DNA from: Streptomyces odontomachi
GTDB lineage: Bacteria > Actinomycetota > Actinomycetes > Streptomycetales > Streptomycetaceae
DNA: 64,000 bases
Assembly: GCF_024435355.1 (NCBI RefSeq)
Contig: NZ_JAMJWG010000009.1
Span: 1 to 64,000, forward strand
Direction of reading: 5' to 3'
Part shown: one piece after another, positions 51,620 to 59,814 of the stretch
Layout: each line of letters begins with the position of its first letter
Numbering within the stretch: position 1 is the first letter of the stretch
Made by a program: the position numbers and the translations under genes
Notes under the pieces: generated by a model
Seen by the model: only the letters and a program-made list of their open reading frames with translations
The model's database searches: none
Told to the model about the DNA's origin: nothing

Positions 51620-52984
51620 TCACGGGGCGACGGTGACCGTGACGCGTGCCGTGTCGTTCGCCGACCGGCCGTCGACGCCGGCGGCGCTGCGTACCCGTAC
51701 GCGTCCGGTGCCGGAGTCGTGCAGGCGCAGGGTGAAGTCGAGCGTGTGCGTCCGGCCCGCGCCCATCGCGTCCACCTCGCAGGTGTACACGTCGCGGTCG
51801 TCCGCGTCGAACCCGTGCCGGCACAGCGGCCCGTAGGTGTCCTCGTCGGTCCGGTGGGTCGGCTGCTTCACGACCAGCGACCCCAGGGGCACGGTGAACT
51901 CGACCGTCACCGTCCTGCCGGCGCCGAGTTCCCCGGGGCCGCCGTTGCGGGCGCCGACGCTGATCCGCTGCTCGCTGTCCCGGCTGCCGTGCACCGTGGC
52001 GCCGACGGCCGCGAAGTCGGCGTGTACGGCCATGTCGACGTCGGTCCACACCACGTCGCGTGCGGAGAACGTGGCCGGCCCGGCCGGCGGTCGGGTGATG
52101 TCGCGGGCCGTGAGCGCGGCGCCGTCGCCCGGGGCGCCGTCGGGGGGCCAGCCGGCGTCCGCCGGCGGCCCGAGCACCAAAGGCCACGTCGACTGTCGCA
52201 CGGAGCTGCTCAGCTGCTTCTGAGGCGCCTCGAACCGCGGCGCCGGAGTGAACGCCACCATCTCGCCGGGCCGGATCCGCAGGTCCGGGAAGCTGCACAC
52301 CGCCGTATGACCCTGGTGGGAGGCCGCATAGCGGCAGTTGCGGTACCGCTGCCGGTGCGGCATCCCGGAGGTGTCGAACGCCACGGCCACCCCGTCCGCG
52401 GCAACCTCGCCGGTGTTGCGGACCACCAGCGGGAACGTGACCGTGCCGCCGGGTGCGACACCCGTGATCCGGTCCGGCCTGCGCATCTCAAGCACCGGCT
52501 CCCCGACCACGACCCGGGTGCGGGCGGTGCGGACCGTGCCGTCGGCGGTGGTGAGCCGGTAGCGGATCGTGCCGGTGTCGCCCACCTTGCTGCCCTCGGC
52601 GGCGACCGGCTTCACCTGGTTGTCGTTCGACCAGATGCCTGCCGGGCCGGTCGAGCAGGTCACCTTCGCCGGCCCACCGGTGCACCGCGACCCGTTCTTC
52701 CGCAACGTCACGACGCTCTCGAGCCCACGCGCGTCCACGGTGACGCTGCCGTGCCGCGCCGGGTCGTCGTCCGTCGCGGCGGAGGCCCCGGCCACCCGCA
52801 CGTCGAGGGTCACCGGGCCCGGTCGGCCGGCCCGGTCACCCGGCGGGCGCAGGTAGAACACCTCGGGCACGGTCAGCCGCACCCCGCCCGACGCTCCGAT
52901 GCCGGCGTCGCACGCCACACCGCCCCCCACCAGCCCCAAGGCCAGACACAGCACCCCGACACGCCGCCGCAGCCGCACCCCCAC
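51620..52984 (-). CDS. Lipoprotein with repeated CARDB/DUF11-like beta domains
   Basis: A 454-residue exported protein. The N-terminus MGVRLRRRVGVLCLALGLVG is a signal sequence and GGVACD is a lipobox. The rest is beta-rich with Ig-like segments; around residue 180 comes VTFPLVVRNTGEVAADGVAVAF, a DUF11/CARDB-type sentence, and the end repeats the theme (TVEFTVPLGS, THTLDFTLRLHDSGTGRVRV, ANDTARVTVTV). It is probably a cell-surface adhesion or structural protein. No operon partner is evident. Confidence 0.75.
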   Translation of the reverse strand: MGVRLRRRVGVLCLALGLVGGGVACDAGIGASGGVRLTVPEVFYLRPPGDRAGRPGPVTLDVRVAGASAATDDDPARHGSVTVDARGLESVVTLRKNGSRCTGGPAKVTCSTGPAGIWSNDNQVKPVAAEGSKVGDTGTIRYRLTTADGTVRTARTRVVVGEPVLEMRRPDRITGVAPGGTVTFPLVVRNTGEVAADGVAVAFDTSGMPHRQRYRNCRYAASHQGHTAVCSFPDLRIRPGEMVAFTPAPRFEAPQKQLSSSVRQSTWPLVLGPPADAGWPPDGAPGDGAALTARDITRPPAGPATFSARDVVWTDVDMAVHADFAAVGATVHGSRDSEQRISVGARNGGPGELGAGRTVTVEFTVPLGSLVVKQPTHRTDEDTYGPLCRHGFDADDRDVYTCEVDAMGAGRTHTLDFTLRLHDSGTGRVRVRSAAGVDGRSANDTARVTVTVAP

Positions 52985-53049
52985 CCAGAGCCCCCCCTCG
53001 GCCTGCTCACGGCGACGGCGACACGGCTCGCTTACGGAGCCCGGTCCCT

Positions 53050-53514
53050 TTACGGGGCCCGCTTCGCGTCGTCCCGCCCCTCCAGCCGCTCCTTCAGGTG
53101 CCGGTAGCTGGTGGGCGCCGTCTTCGCCGCCATCTTGCGGATGACGGGGACGAGTAGATCACCGAATCCCCGCCCCTCGAAGTCCAGCGTGAAGGTGACG
53201 CGTGACCGTGACCCGCCGTCGATCGGCTCCACGGTGACCGTCGCGTGCGGCCGGAACGCCCCGTCCACGCCGCGTGCCGCCCAGCGCCGCGGCGCGTCCA
53301 GCTCCGTCACTTCCTGCGTCATGGTGCGCGGCCCGCGCCCCATCCGCCGGGAGGTGACGAACCGCGATCCGACGGCCGGCGGACCGTCGCCCGCCAGCCG
53401 TACCTCCACCACGTCGTCCTGCCACTCCGGGAACCGGGTGGGGTCGGTGGCGTAGGCGTACACCTCCTCCGGCGGGCGTGCGACCTCTATCTCGGACACG
53501 AGCGGCGTCGCCAT
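53050..53514 (-). CDS. SRPBCC family protein
   Basis: A 154-residue SRPBCC protein with the START-like pattern SEIEVARPPEEVYAYATDPT, FPEWQDDVVEV, then RFVTSRRMGRG and a final amphipathic helix. Ligand unknown. GGAAGGAG precedes the ATG. It shares its fold with the protein at 1862-2389 but the two are not close in sequence. Confidence 0.82.
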   Translation of the reverse strand: MATPLVSEIEVARPPEEVYAYATDPTRFPEWQDDVVEVRLAGDGPPAVGSRFVTSRRMGRGPRTMTQEVTELDAPRRWAARGVDGAFRPHATVTVEPIDGGSRSRVTFTLDFEGRGFGDLLVPVIRKMAAKTAPTSYRHLKERLEGRDDAKRAP

Positions 53515-53608
53515 GGGTGCCCACTCCTTCCTGCTTGTCTGCGTCCTCAGCGCCATGACGAGTCAGGAAGGAGCGATGTGACGCCGCCTCTACGACGCAC
53601 CGCTCGCC

Positions 53609-53971
53609 TCAGCCGCGGGTGTCCGCGACCACGTCCGCGATGAACGCGGCCCAGGCCGCGCCGTGGACGACGATCACCGGGCCGTCCGGGACCTTGCTGT
53701 CCCGGACGGGGACTATGCCGGGGTAGTTGTCGGCTACTTCTAGGCAACTGCCGCCGTTGCCGTCGCTGTAGGTGCTTTTGCGCCAGCGGGCGGCGCCGGG
53801 GAAGTCGTGGCCGACTTCTACGCAGCTACCGCCTTCGCCGTTGCTGTAGGTGCTCTTGCGCCAGCGGGCGGCGCCGGGGAAGTCGTGGGCGACCTCCAGG
53901 CAGGCCCCGCCGCTACCGTCACTGTAGGTGCTCTTGCGCCACTGTGCGGTGCTCAGTCCGTACTCGCGCAT
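53609..53971 (-). CDS. DUF397 protein with three tandem DUF397 units
   Basis: A 120-residue protein. Normal DUF397 proteins have one unit of the form WRKSTYS-[DN]G-GG-CLEVA; here it occurs three times in 26-residue steps (about residues 11, 37 and 63), the third continuing into the usual VPVRDSK end. The first and second units share HDFPGAAR exactly, showing recent tandem duplication. DUF397 genes pair with XRE/DUF5753 regulators in Streptomyces development and metabolism control. The start overlaps the regulator's 3' end by 19 bp. Confidence 0.88.
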   Translation of the reverse strand: MREYGLSTAQWRKSTYSDGSGGACLEVAHDFPGAARWRKSTYSNGEGGSCVEVGHDFPGAARWRKSTYSDGNGGSCLEVADNYPGIVPVRDSKVPDGPVIVVHGAAWAAFIADVVADTRG

Positions 53972-54807
53972 CGTTTGTGGTCCTCTGCTGCCGACTCGAT
54001 CAGTGCCAGGGACGCCTCGGGTGACAACGCAGCGGCCCTGAGGAGATCGTAGAACTCCTGGACCCGCCTCACCACGGCCGGATCATCCAACAGGTTCCCT
54101 GAATACACCGCCTCGGTATAGGCAGTTGGTGGCGCTTCCTCGAATTCCATGAGCCACATCATCTTGCCCATGGCGGCATGCGCACCCGCTGCGAACGGCA
54201 GCACCTGCACCAGCGCGGCCTGCGAACGAATAAGGGCTATGACGTGCTGCAATTGCTCGGCCATGACAAGGGGACCTCCAACAGGGATGCGCAGTACACA
54301 TTCGTGCATGATCACCCAGTACGAGGGCCTTGTGGTGCTCTTCAGAATATGACTGCGGTCGATGCGAGCCCGAACCGTCTCTTCGACGAACTCTTCCGTC
54401 GCGAACGGATTCTCCGCGCGGACAAGTGCACGCGCATAGGTGGGCGTCTGAAGCAGCCCAGGAACGACAGCCGGGGCGAAGTCGCAGATCTTCGTGGCGA
54501 TGGCCTCAAGCTCGGCCGCAGCAGCAAAGTATTTTGCGTACCGTGAGCCGTCGATCAGCTTCCGGCACAGCCTCCCGAAAAAACCATCGGTTTGCAGCAC
54601 CTCGTCGATCCGATCGGCGATGTCCACCTGCGGCTTCCGGATCGCCTGTTCGAACTGGCCGATGTACGCGCCGGACACGAAGACGCGCGCCCCTAACTCC
54701 ACCTGCGTGAACCCCGCCTCCTCCCGCTGCCGCTTGAGTTCCGCGCCGAAGAACTCCCAGGCGGCCTGTCGGGAACCGGTGAAGTTGGGGTGGGAATTGT
54801 TGGCCAT
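53953..54807 (-). CDS. XRE-family regulator with DUF5753 (Scr1/WhiJ-like)
   Basis: A 284-residue regulator. The helix-turn-helix at about residues 20-75 includes LKRQREEAGFTQVELGARVFVSG and FEQAIRKPQ. The C-terminal DUF5753 domain shows VPGLLQTPTYARALVRAENPF, RARIDRS and LRIPVGG. It is followed by its DUF397 partner, and two small Streptomyces-type genes are divergent. Such pairs act as repressors or regulator/antagonist modules. The start has a plausible ribosome site (GAAGGAG). Confidence 0.9.
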   Translation of the reverse strand: MANNSHPNFTGSRQAAWEFFGAELKRQREEAGFTQVELGARVFVSGAYIGQFEQAIRKPQVDIADRIDEVLQTDGFFGRLCRKLIDGSRYAKYFAAAAELEAIATKICDFAPAVVPGLLQTPTYARALVRAENPFATEEFVEETVRARIDRSHILKSTTRPSYWVIMHECVLRIPVGGPLVMAEQLQHVIALIRSQAALVQVLPFAAGAHAAMGKMMWLMEFEEAPPTAYTEAVYSGNLLDDPAVVRRVQEFYDLLRAAALSPEASLALIESAAEDHKRCASTD

Positions 54808-54921
54808 GGCTCAACTCCTTCTCTCAGCATGCCCGTTGCATGACGAGAACGCTTCCCGAGTGTAAGCACGCCACGTCATCATGGATAAGCCGAACGAATA
54901 AGTAATACGAAAGGGCGTGCG

Positions 54922-55209
54922 GTGAGGTCGGTTTCAGCATCGAATAGGCGACCGGGGCAACCATTCATGGATGCCGTGGCGGAAGCGGAAAACACGGTTC
55001 AGGAATTGCGCACCGCGCTGGCGCAAGCGGGAATTACCTTGCCGTCACTGGGCCTGGACCCGGTGACGCTCGTGCGGGAGCGGCCGACCCCGCTGGTGGA
55101 GCTGGGCCGCTGCACACCGGAGACGGCCCAGCGCCTCGTGCGGGCCCTGTCGCCGCAGGCGGAGGAGAACGGTGCGGAAGAGGACCGGACGGCGGGCGGC
55201 ACCGCATGA
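54922..55209 (+). CDS. Small Streptomyces hypothetical protein
   Basis: A 95-residue protein beginning at a GTG after AAAGGG (an ATG at 54967 is an alternative). It contains a helix AENTVQELRTALAQAGITLPS and LVELGRCTPETAQRLVRALSP, a pattern common in small proteins adjacent to XRE/DUF397 loci. Its stop overlaps the next ATG. Function unknown. Confidence 0.7.
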   Translation: MRSVSASNRRPGQPFMDAVAEAENTVQELRTALAQAGITLPSLGLDPVTLVRERPTPLVELGRCTPETAQRLVRALSPQAEENGAEEDRTAGGTA

Positions 55210-55427
55210 AACCGAGCCTCCCCATGGGCAGCTACGGGTTCGACACGTCGTCGGGTCGTGTCGGCCAGGTCGTGGGTCTGGACGGCGGATACGTCCAGCT
55301 GCGTCCCATCGGCGGCGGCCGGGAATGGGACTGCGTCCCGGAGACCGTTCGCGAGGCGACGCAGGCCGAACGGCTGCGTGCCACCAACGCGCACGTCAAC
55401 GCCCGCAGCCGCGGAGAGGTTCCGTGA
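55206..55427 (+). CDS. Small Streptomyces hypothetical protein
   Basis: A 73-residue protein coupled by an ATGA overlap to the preceding gene. It is a short beta-rich domain (GSYGFDTSSGRVGQVVGLDG, YVQLRPIGGGREWDCVPE) followed by a helix. Similar small proteins occur in many copies beside DUF397/XRE loci in Streptomyces. Function unknown. Confidence 0.72.
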   Translation: MKPSLPMGSYGFDTSSGRVGQVVGLDGGYVQLRPIGGGREWDCVPETVREATQAERLRATNAHVNARSRGEVP

Positions 55428-55442
55428 ACCTCGGTCGCCGGG

Positions 55443-55889
55443 TCAGTCGGTGACGAAGCGTTCCAGGAGTGCGCACAGCAGCTCCTGGTCGTCCTCTTCC
55501 ATGCGGTCGAAGAGCCGGGCGGCCACCTCGTCGCTGATGCGTGCGGCGTCGGTGAACACCGCCCTGCCCTTGTCGGTCATCTCCACCGCGTGGGCGCGCC
55601 GGTCGACGGGGGAAGGGCGCCGTACGGCCAGACCGCGAGTCTCCAGGTCGTCGATCGTGCGCACCATGGCGGACTTGTCGCTGCCGGTGAGATCGATGAG
55701 TTCTCGCTGGCTGAGCGGCCCGTGTGTGCCGAGGTTGAGCAGGACGCCGTAGTGCCTGCCCTCGATGCCCAGGGGGCGCAGGGCCTCGGTGAACGTGCGC
55801 GCGGCACGGCGTTGGGCGAGGCGCAGCAGCGGGCCGATGCGTGCGGGACCGGTGCCGAGGGTGGGGGAGGGGGAGTCGGGCGGCTTCAT
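55443..55889 (-). CDS. MarR-family regulator
   Basis: A 148-residue MarR regulator. The winged helix is LSQRELIDLTGSDKSAMVRTI with the wing RRPSPVDRRAHAVEMTDKG. It is divergent from the membrane protein/multicopper oxidase operon, and the 68-bp gap between them holds gagatag and ctatct as an imperfect inverted repeat. It probably senses a phenolic or oxidative signal and represses that operon. Confidence 0.87.
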   Translation of the reverse strand: MKPPDSPSPTLGTGPARIGPLLRLAQRRAARTFTEALRPLGIEGRHYGVLLNLGTHGPLSQRELIDLTGSDKSAMVRTIDDLETRGLAVRRPSPVDRRAHAVEMTDKGRAVFTDAARISDEVAARLFDRMEEDDQELLCALLERFVTD

Positions 55890-55957
55890 CGGGCGCCATC
55901 ATAGGGCAAGCCGAGATAGGTTCTTCTGAGTTAATCTCGTATGGCACTATCTTGCTC

Positions 55958-56383
55958 ATGCCTAACTTGCTCATGCCGCACGTGATGGCGCGGCCCTGGA
56001 CCTTGGTGCTCTTTCGGACCGTGGTGACCTGCGAGGCCGCTCTCGCACTCGGGCAGGCGGTGCTGGCCGGCAGTTTCCTGTCCGGTCACTACCAAGCCCT
56101 CGACCTGCACGCCCTCAACGCCACGGCCACCGGGCTGACCGCGGTGGCCCAGGTCGTCGCCGCACTGCTGCTGTGGCGACCCGGCGGCGGGCCGAGCTGG
56201 CCGATCCTGGCCGGTGTCGCGCTCTTCGGCGCCGAGGCGGGACAGATCTCCATGGGTTATGGGCGCGTGCTCGCCGTGCACATCCCGCTGGGCGTGACGA
56301 TCATCGCGTGCACGTTCCTCATGCTCGTCTGGGCCTGGCGCCCGGCAGCAGACCTGGACAATGCTCCCGGGGAGCGGGTATGA
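55958..56383 (+). CDS. Small four-helix membrane protein
   Basis: A 141-residue protein with four hydrophobic segments (TVVTCEAALALGQAVLAGSF, GLTAVAQVVAALLLW, ILAGVALFGAEAG, IPLGVTIIACTFLMLVWAW). Its codons at 55958-55977 contain a 12-bp direct repeat, cttgctcatgcc, giving LLMPNLLMPH. It overlaps the multicopper oxidase gene in an ATGA. It may anchor the oxidase or take part in electron transfer; family unrecognised. Confidence 0.75.
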   Translation: MPNLLMPHVMARPWTLVLFRTVVTCEAALALGQAVLAGSFLSGHYQALDLHALNATATGLTAVAQVVAALLLWRPGGGPSWPILAGVALFGAEAGQISMGYGRVLAVHIPLGVTIIACTFLMLVWAWRPAADLDNAPGERV

Positions 56384-57963
56384 CCGGGCGCATCGCCAGA
56401 CGCCGCCTGCTCGCCGCTGCCGCCGTGGGCGGCGGTGCGCTCACCGTGGGCGGATGGGCCATGGCCGGAAGGTCGCTGACGCCGGGCCAGCCCGGACTGC
56501 TGCTCGGCAGCCGGACCGCCCTGCCGCAGCCCTACGCGGTGCCGCTGCCCGTTCCGCAGGTGCTCGCGCCCACGCACTCCGGCAGTACGGCGGACGTGTA
56601 CGAGATCACCCAGCAGACGGCCCGCCTGCGGATCCTTCCCGGGCTCGAGACCACCGCCTGGACGTACGGCGGCACCTTCCCCGGGCCCACCCTGGTCTCC
56701 CGTTCCGGCCGCAGGACGGTGGTACGGCACCGCAACGAACTGCCGCACCCGACCGTCGTCCACCTGCACGGCGGCCACACCCCGCACGGCAGCGACGGCT
56801 ACCCCACCGCGCTGATCCTGCCGCGCGGCGGCACGGCCTCCGCCGCCGACGGCATGCCGAACATGCCGGGCATGTCCGAGGCGGCCGACCCGCGAGGCGA
56901 CGCCACGGCCGAGCGGACCTACACGTATCCGATGCACCAGCGGGCCGCCACCCTCTGGTACCACGACCACCGCATGGGCTTCACCGGGGCGAACGTCTGG
57001 CACGGCCTCGCCGGCTTCCACCTCGTCCACGACGACGAGGAACAGGCACTGCCGCTGCCCCGCGGCGAACAGGACATCCCCTTGATGATCACCGACCGGG
57101 CCTTCGCCGCAGACGGGTCCTTCCGCTACCCCGCCCTGGACGCGGCCCAACACACACCCGGTGTCACCGCCCCCTACATGGACGGCGTCCTCGGCGACGT
57201 CATCCTCGTCAACGGGGCACCCTGGCCCACGCTGACGACCCAGCGCCTGCGGTACCGGCTCCGCCTGCTCAACGCGTCCAACGCCCGCCGCTACCGGCTG
57301 GCACTCGACCCGCCACCGCCGGGTGGCGGCGGACTTGTGCAGATCGGAAGCGACGGTGGCCTGCTGGAAAGGCCACTCGCCCACGACACCCTCGACATCG
57401 CCCCGGCCGAACGCTTCGACGTGGTCGTCGACTTCTCCCGCTACCGGCCCGGCACCCGCGTTCACCTGGTCAACGGGCTGGGCAGCGGCAGCACGGCGCA
57501 CGTCATGCGCTTCGACCTCGCCGCCGCCCGGCCGCCGGCCGACGACTCACGCATACCCGACCGGCTCTCCGCGATACCCGCTCCGGCGCCGCAGCGGGCC
57601 TCGGTGACCCGCACGTTCCACTTCCAGCGGCGGGCGTCCACCGGTTGGACCATCAACGGGAGCCCCTACGAGCCCGGCAGGCCCCTGGCCACCGTCCGGC
57701 TCGGCACCACCGAGCGATGGCGGTTCGTCACCGACTTCCACCACCCCGTCCACCTGCACCTCGACCACTTCCAGGTAGCCGCACGCAACGGCCGCTCACC
57801 CGGCCCCCACGACGCGGGCTGGAAGGACACCGTGGACCTGCGCCCCGCCGAGTCGATGGAGATCGTCACCCGCTTCACCGACTACCCGGGCCGGTTCATG
57901 CTGCACTGCCACAACCTCGAACACGAGGACATGGCCATGATGGCCGACTTCGTGGCGGAGTGA
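56380..57963 (+). CDS. Multicopper oxidase (CotA/laccase type), Tat-exported
   Basis: A 527-residue oxidase. The N-terminus RIARRRLLAAAAVGGGA is a twin-arginine signal. Copper ligands are seen in HLHGGH (128-133), WYHDHRM (193-199), HPVHLHLDHFQV and HCHNLEHEDMAMM at the C-terminus (from residue 509), the last holding the type 1 site with an axial Met. A Met-rich stretch (MPNMPGMSE) may bind Cu(I). It oxidises phenols or Cu(I) with O2 in the periplasm-like space. It is coupled to the small membrane protein and divergent from MarR. Confidence 0.92.
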   Translation: MTGRIARRRLLAAAAVGGGALTVGGWAMAGRSLTPGQPGLLLGSRTALPQPYAVPLPVPQVLAPTHSGSTADVYEITQQTARLRILPGLETTAWTYGGTFPGPTLVSRSGRRTVVRHRNELPHPTVVHLHGGHTPHGSDGYPTALILPRGGTASAADGMPNMPGMSEAADPRGDATAERTYTYPMHQRAATLWYHDHRMGFTGANVWHGLAGFHLVHDDEEQALPLPRGEQDIPLMITDRAFAADGSFRYPALDAAQHTPGVTAPYMDGVLGDVILVNGAPWPTLTTQRLRYRLRLLNASNARRYRLALDPPPPGGGGLVQIGSDGGLLERPLAHDTLDIAPAERFDVVVDFSRYRPGTRVHLVNGLGSGSTAHVMRFDLAAARPPADDSRIPDRLSAIPAPAPQRASVTRTFHFQRRASTGWTINGSPYEPGRPLATVRLGTTERWRFVTDFHHPVHLHLDHFQVAARNGRSPGPHDAGWKDTVDLRPAESMEIVTRFTDYPGRFMLHCHNLEHEDMAMMADFVAE

Positions 57964-58079
57964 ACGTGCGTACCCGACTGCCGCCCGGAGCGGTCCGTCG
58001 GGGGCTCTCCGGTGGGGGCTCTCCGGCGGGGGCGAAAACGCAGATGGCCTCGGCGCGCCGGCTGTATAGAGTCGGTGCC

Positions 58080-58580
58080 GTGCCCGAGCTGAAGCGGTTG
58101 CGTGCTGACGATGCCCCTGCGGTGCTGGCCTTCGAGCGGGCGAACCGCGCGTACTTCGCCGCCTCGATCTCGGATCGTGGTGACGGGTTCTTCGAGGAGT
58201 TCGCCGACCGGTACAGCGCCTCGCTGGCCGAGCAGGAGGCCGGTGTCTGCGCCTTCCACGTGCTCGTTGCCAAGGACGGCTCGGTTCTGGGCCGGTTCAA
58301 CCTGTACGACCTCGAGGACGGCACCGCTCGGCTCGGCTACCGGGTGGCGCAGCACGTCGCCGGTCGTGGTGTGGCGACCGCGACCGTCCGGGAGCTGTGC
58401 CGGCTGGCGGCCGTGCGGTACGGGCTGCGCACGCTGCGGGCGGCCACCTCCCGCGACAACGTCGCGTCGCAACGGGTGCTGACCAAGGCCGGGTTCGTTG
58501 CGGTGGGCCCGGCCGACCCGGTCGACGTCGGTGGTAAGGCCGGCACCTGGTACGAGCACGACCTGGTGCCCCAGCCGTAG
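58080..58580 (+). CDS. GNAT acetyltransferase, RimJ/RimL-like
   Basis: A 166-residue GNAT. Motif A is LGYRVAQHVAGRGVATATV, and the end holds LRAATSRDNVASQRVLTKAGF. The GTG at 58080 sits just after a TATAGA -10-like box, so the mRNA may be leaderless; an in-frame ATG at 58044 is an alternative. Substrate unknown (ribosomal-protein N-terminus type by family). Confidence 0.82.
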   Translation: MPELKRLRADDAPAVLAFERANRAYFAASISDRGDGFFEEFADRYSASLAEQEAGVCAFHVLVAKDGSVLGRFNLYDLEDGTARLGYRVAQHVAGRGVATATVRELCRLAAVRYGLRTLRAATSRDNVASQRVLTKAGFVAVGPADPVDVGGKAGTWYEHDLVPQP

Positions 58581-58626
58581 ACGGGCGACGGCACCCGGAG
58601 GGCCGAAGAGGCGGATTCGGCCAGTC

Positions 58627-59250
58627 TCATGGACGACCTCCTCGGCTTCCGTGTCCGTGTTCCCGCACATGCACGTGACCGTCGAGGGGATAGGCGGGTG
58701 GTGCCGCAGGCAGGATCCCCATCATCTCGTAACCGCACTTCTGGGCGACACGGCACGACGCCACATTGTCCTCCTGGTGCACCAGTTCCAGTCGCGTCAG
58801 CCCGTCATCGGCGAAGGAGGCGAAGGCCCAGTCCGTCACCGTCTGCAAGGCGCGCGCGGCCACTCCCCGGCCGCGCGCGTGGGCCGCGGTCCAGTAGCCG
58901 ACCTCGGCGGAAGCGGAAGGAGCGCCAGGGACGCGGCGTTTGAGGACCACATGCCCCAGGATGCGCTCGTCGCGGTCCGGGCTCTGGGGCTGCACGATGG
59001 CGAATCCGAAGCGGTCACCCGTTTCCCAGCCCCGTTGCTGGCCCTGGACCCACCGTGCGGCACTCGCCTCGTCGTCGATGACGGCGTCCGTCCAGCGGCG
59101 CAGAGCGTCGTCCCGGTACGACTCGACCAGCACGGCGGTGTCTGCCAGTCGCCACGGGCGGAGGCGGAGAGCGGGGGCCGACGGTGTGGCGGCCACGGTG
59201 AGCCGGGTCTGAGCCGGTTCACCGATCGGGTGCAGAGTGCCGCCGTCCAT
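58627..59250 (-). CDS. GNAT acetyltransferase, RimJ/RimL-like
   Basis: A 207-residue GNAT. The core is ALRLRPWRLADTAVLVESYRD, then VGYWTAAHARGRGVAARALQ (motif A) and LVHQEDNVASCRVAQKCGYE. The start has GGAGGGG upstream. It is convergent with the other GNAT gene; the two are related only at family level. Substrate unknown. Confidence 0.85.
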   Translation of the reverse strand: MDGGTLHPIGEPAQTRLTVAATPSAPALRLRPWRLADTAVLVESYRDDALRRWTDAVIDDEASAARWVQGQQRGWETGDRFGFAIVQPQSPDRDERILGHVVLKRRVPGAPSASAEVGYWTAAHARGRGVAARALQTVTDWAFASFADDGLTRLELVHQEDNVASCRVAQKCGYEMMGILPAAPPAYPLDGHVHVREHGHGSRGGRP

Positions 59251-59435
59251 GACCCCTCCATGTCGCTTTCCGTGTCGCTCGCACGTGTCCCTCCCCGCGG
59301 GGGGACTCAGTCTGCGGCAGCAGCCGGCCGGTGCGGCGGGCGGGGTCGGGACCTGCCGGGATCTCGTACAGGTGCAGCAGGTACCGGCACACGTCGGAGA
59401 CCGTGCGGTCGCTCGATGCCGCGTTGCTTCGCGCA

Positions 59436-59763
59436 GTACGCCAATGCACCACGCTTCTACGGCTGGGACATGACGGACTGCTGGTCGGACGTCTACTGGC
59501 CGAGCGACGACGCCGCGCTCACCGACTCCATGTCCTACTGGGCCGAGCACGGCAACGAGTACCACCTCATCTACACGGCCGGTCCCTGTGCCCTGGCGGA
59601 CCTGGAGTCCACTCTCGGGACCGGCACCATGGCCCACCTGCTCAAGACGTACGCACGCGACCACTGGTACGGCGTCTCCACCACCGCCGGGTTCAAGGCG
59701 GCCGCCCAGTCCGTGACGGACGTGGACCTGACCCCGTTCTGGGAGCGACACCGCATTCGCTGA
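59436..59763 (+). pseudogene. C-terminal fragment of a secreted M1 family metallopeptidase
   Basis: An open frame ending at 59763 encodes YANAPRFYGWDMTDCWSD, then SYWAEHGNEYHLIYTAGPCA, LADLESTLGTGTMAHLLK and DLTPFWERHRIR. This is the C-terminal end of Streptomyces M1 aminopeptidase-like proteins. The catalytic HExxH domain and any start codon with ribosome site are missing, so it is a 5'-truncated remnant. It lies right before the left arm of the inverted repeat flanking the LysR gene. Confidence 0.65.
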
Positions 59764-59793
59764 ACCTGCCATTCGGCGGACCGGCTGCCGCCG

Positions 59794-59814
59794 TTCGGAC
59801 TTACTCGTCTAGGC
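59794..59814. repeat. Inverted repeat left arm flanking a LysR gene
   Basis: This 21-bp arm (ttcggacttactcgtctagg plus c) is matched in reverse complement at 60737-60757 with one mismatch. The two arms enclose the LysR gene 59809-60729 almost exactly; this arm overlaps the LysR stop codon. Confidence 0.85.
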
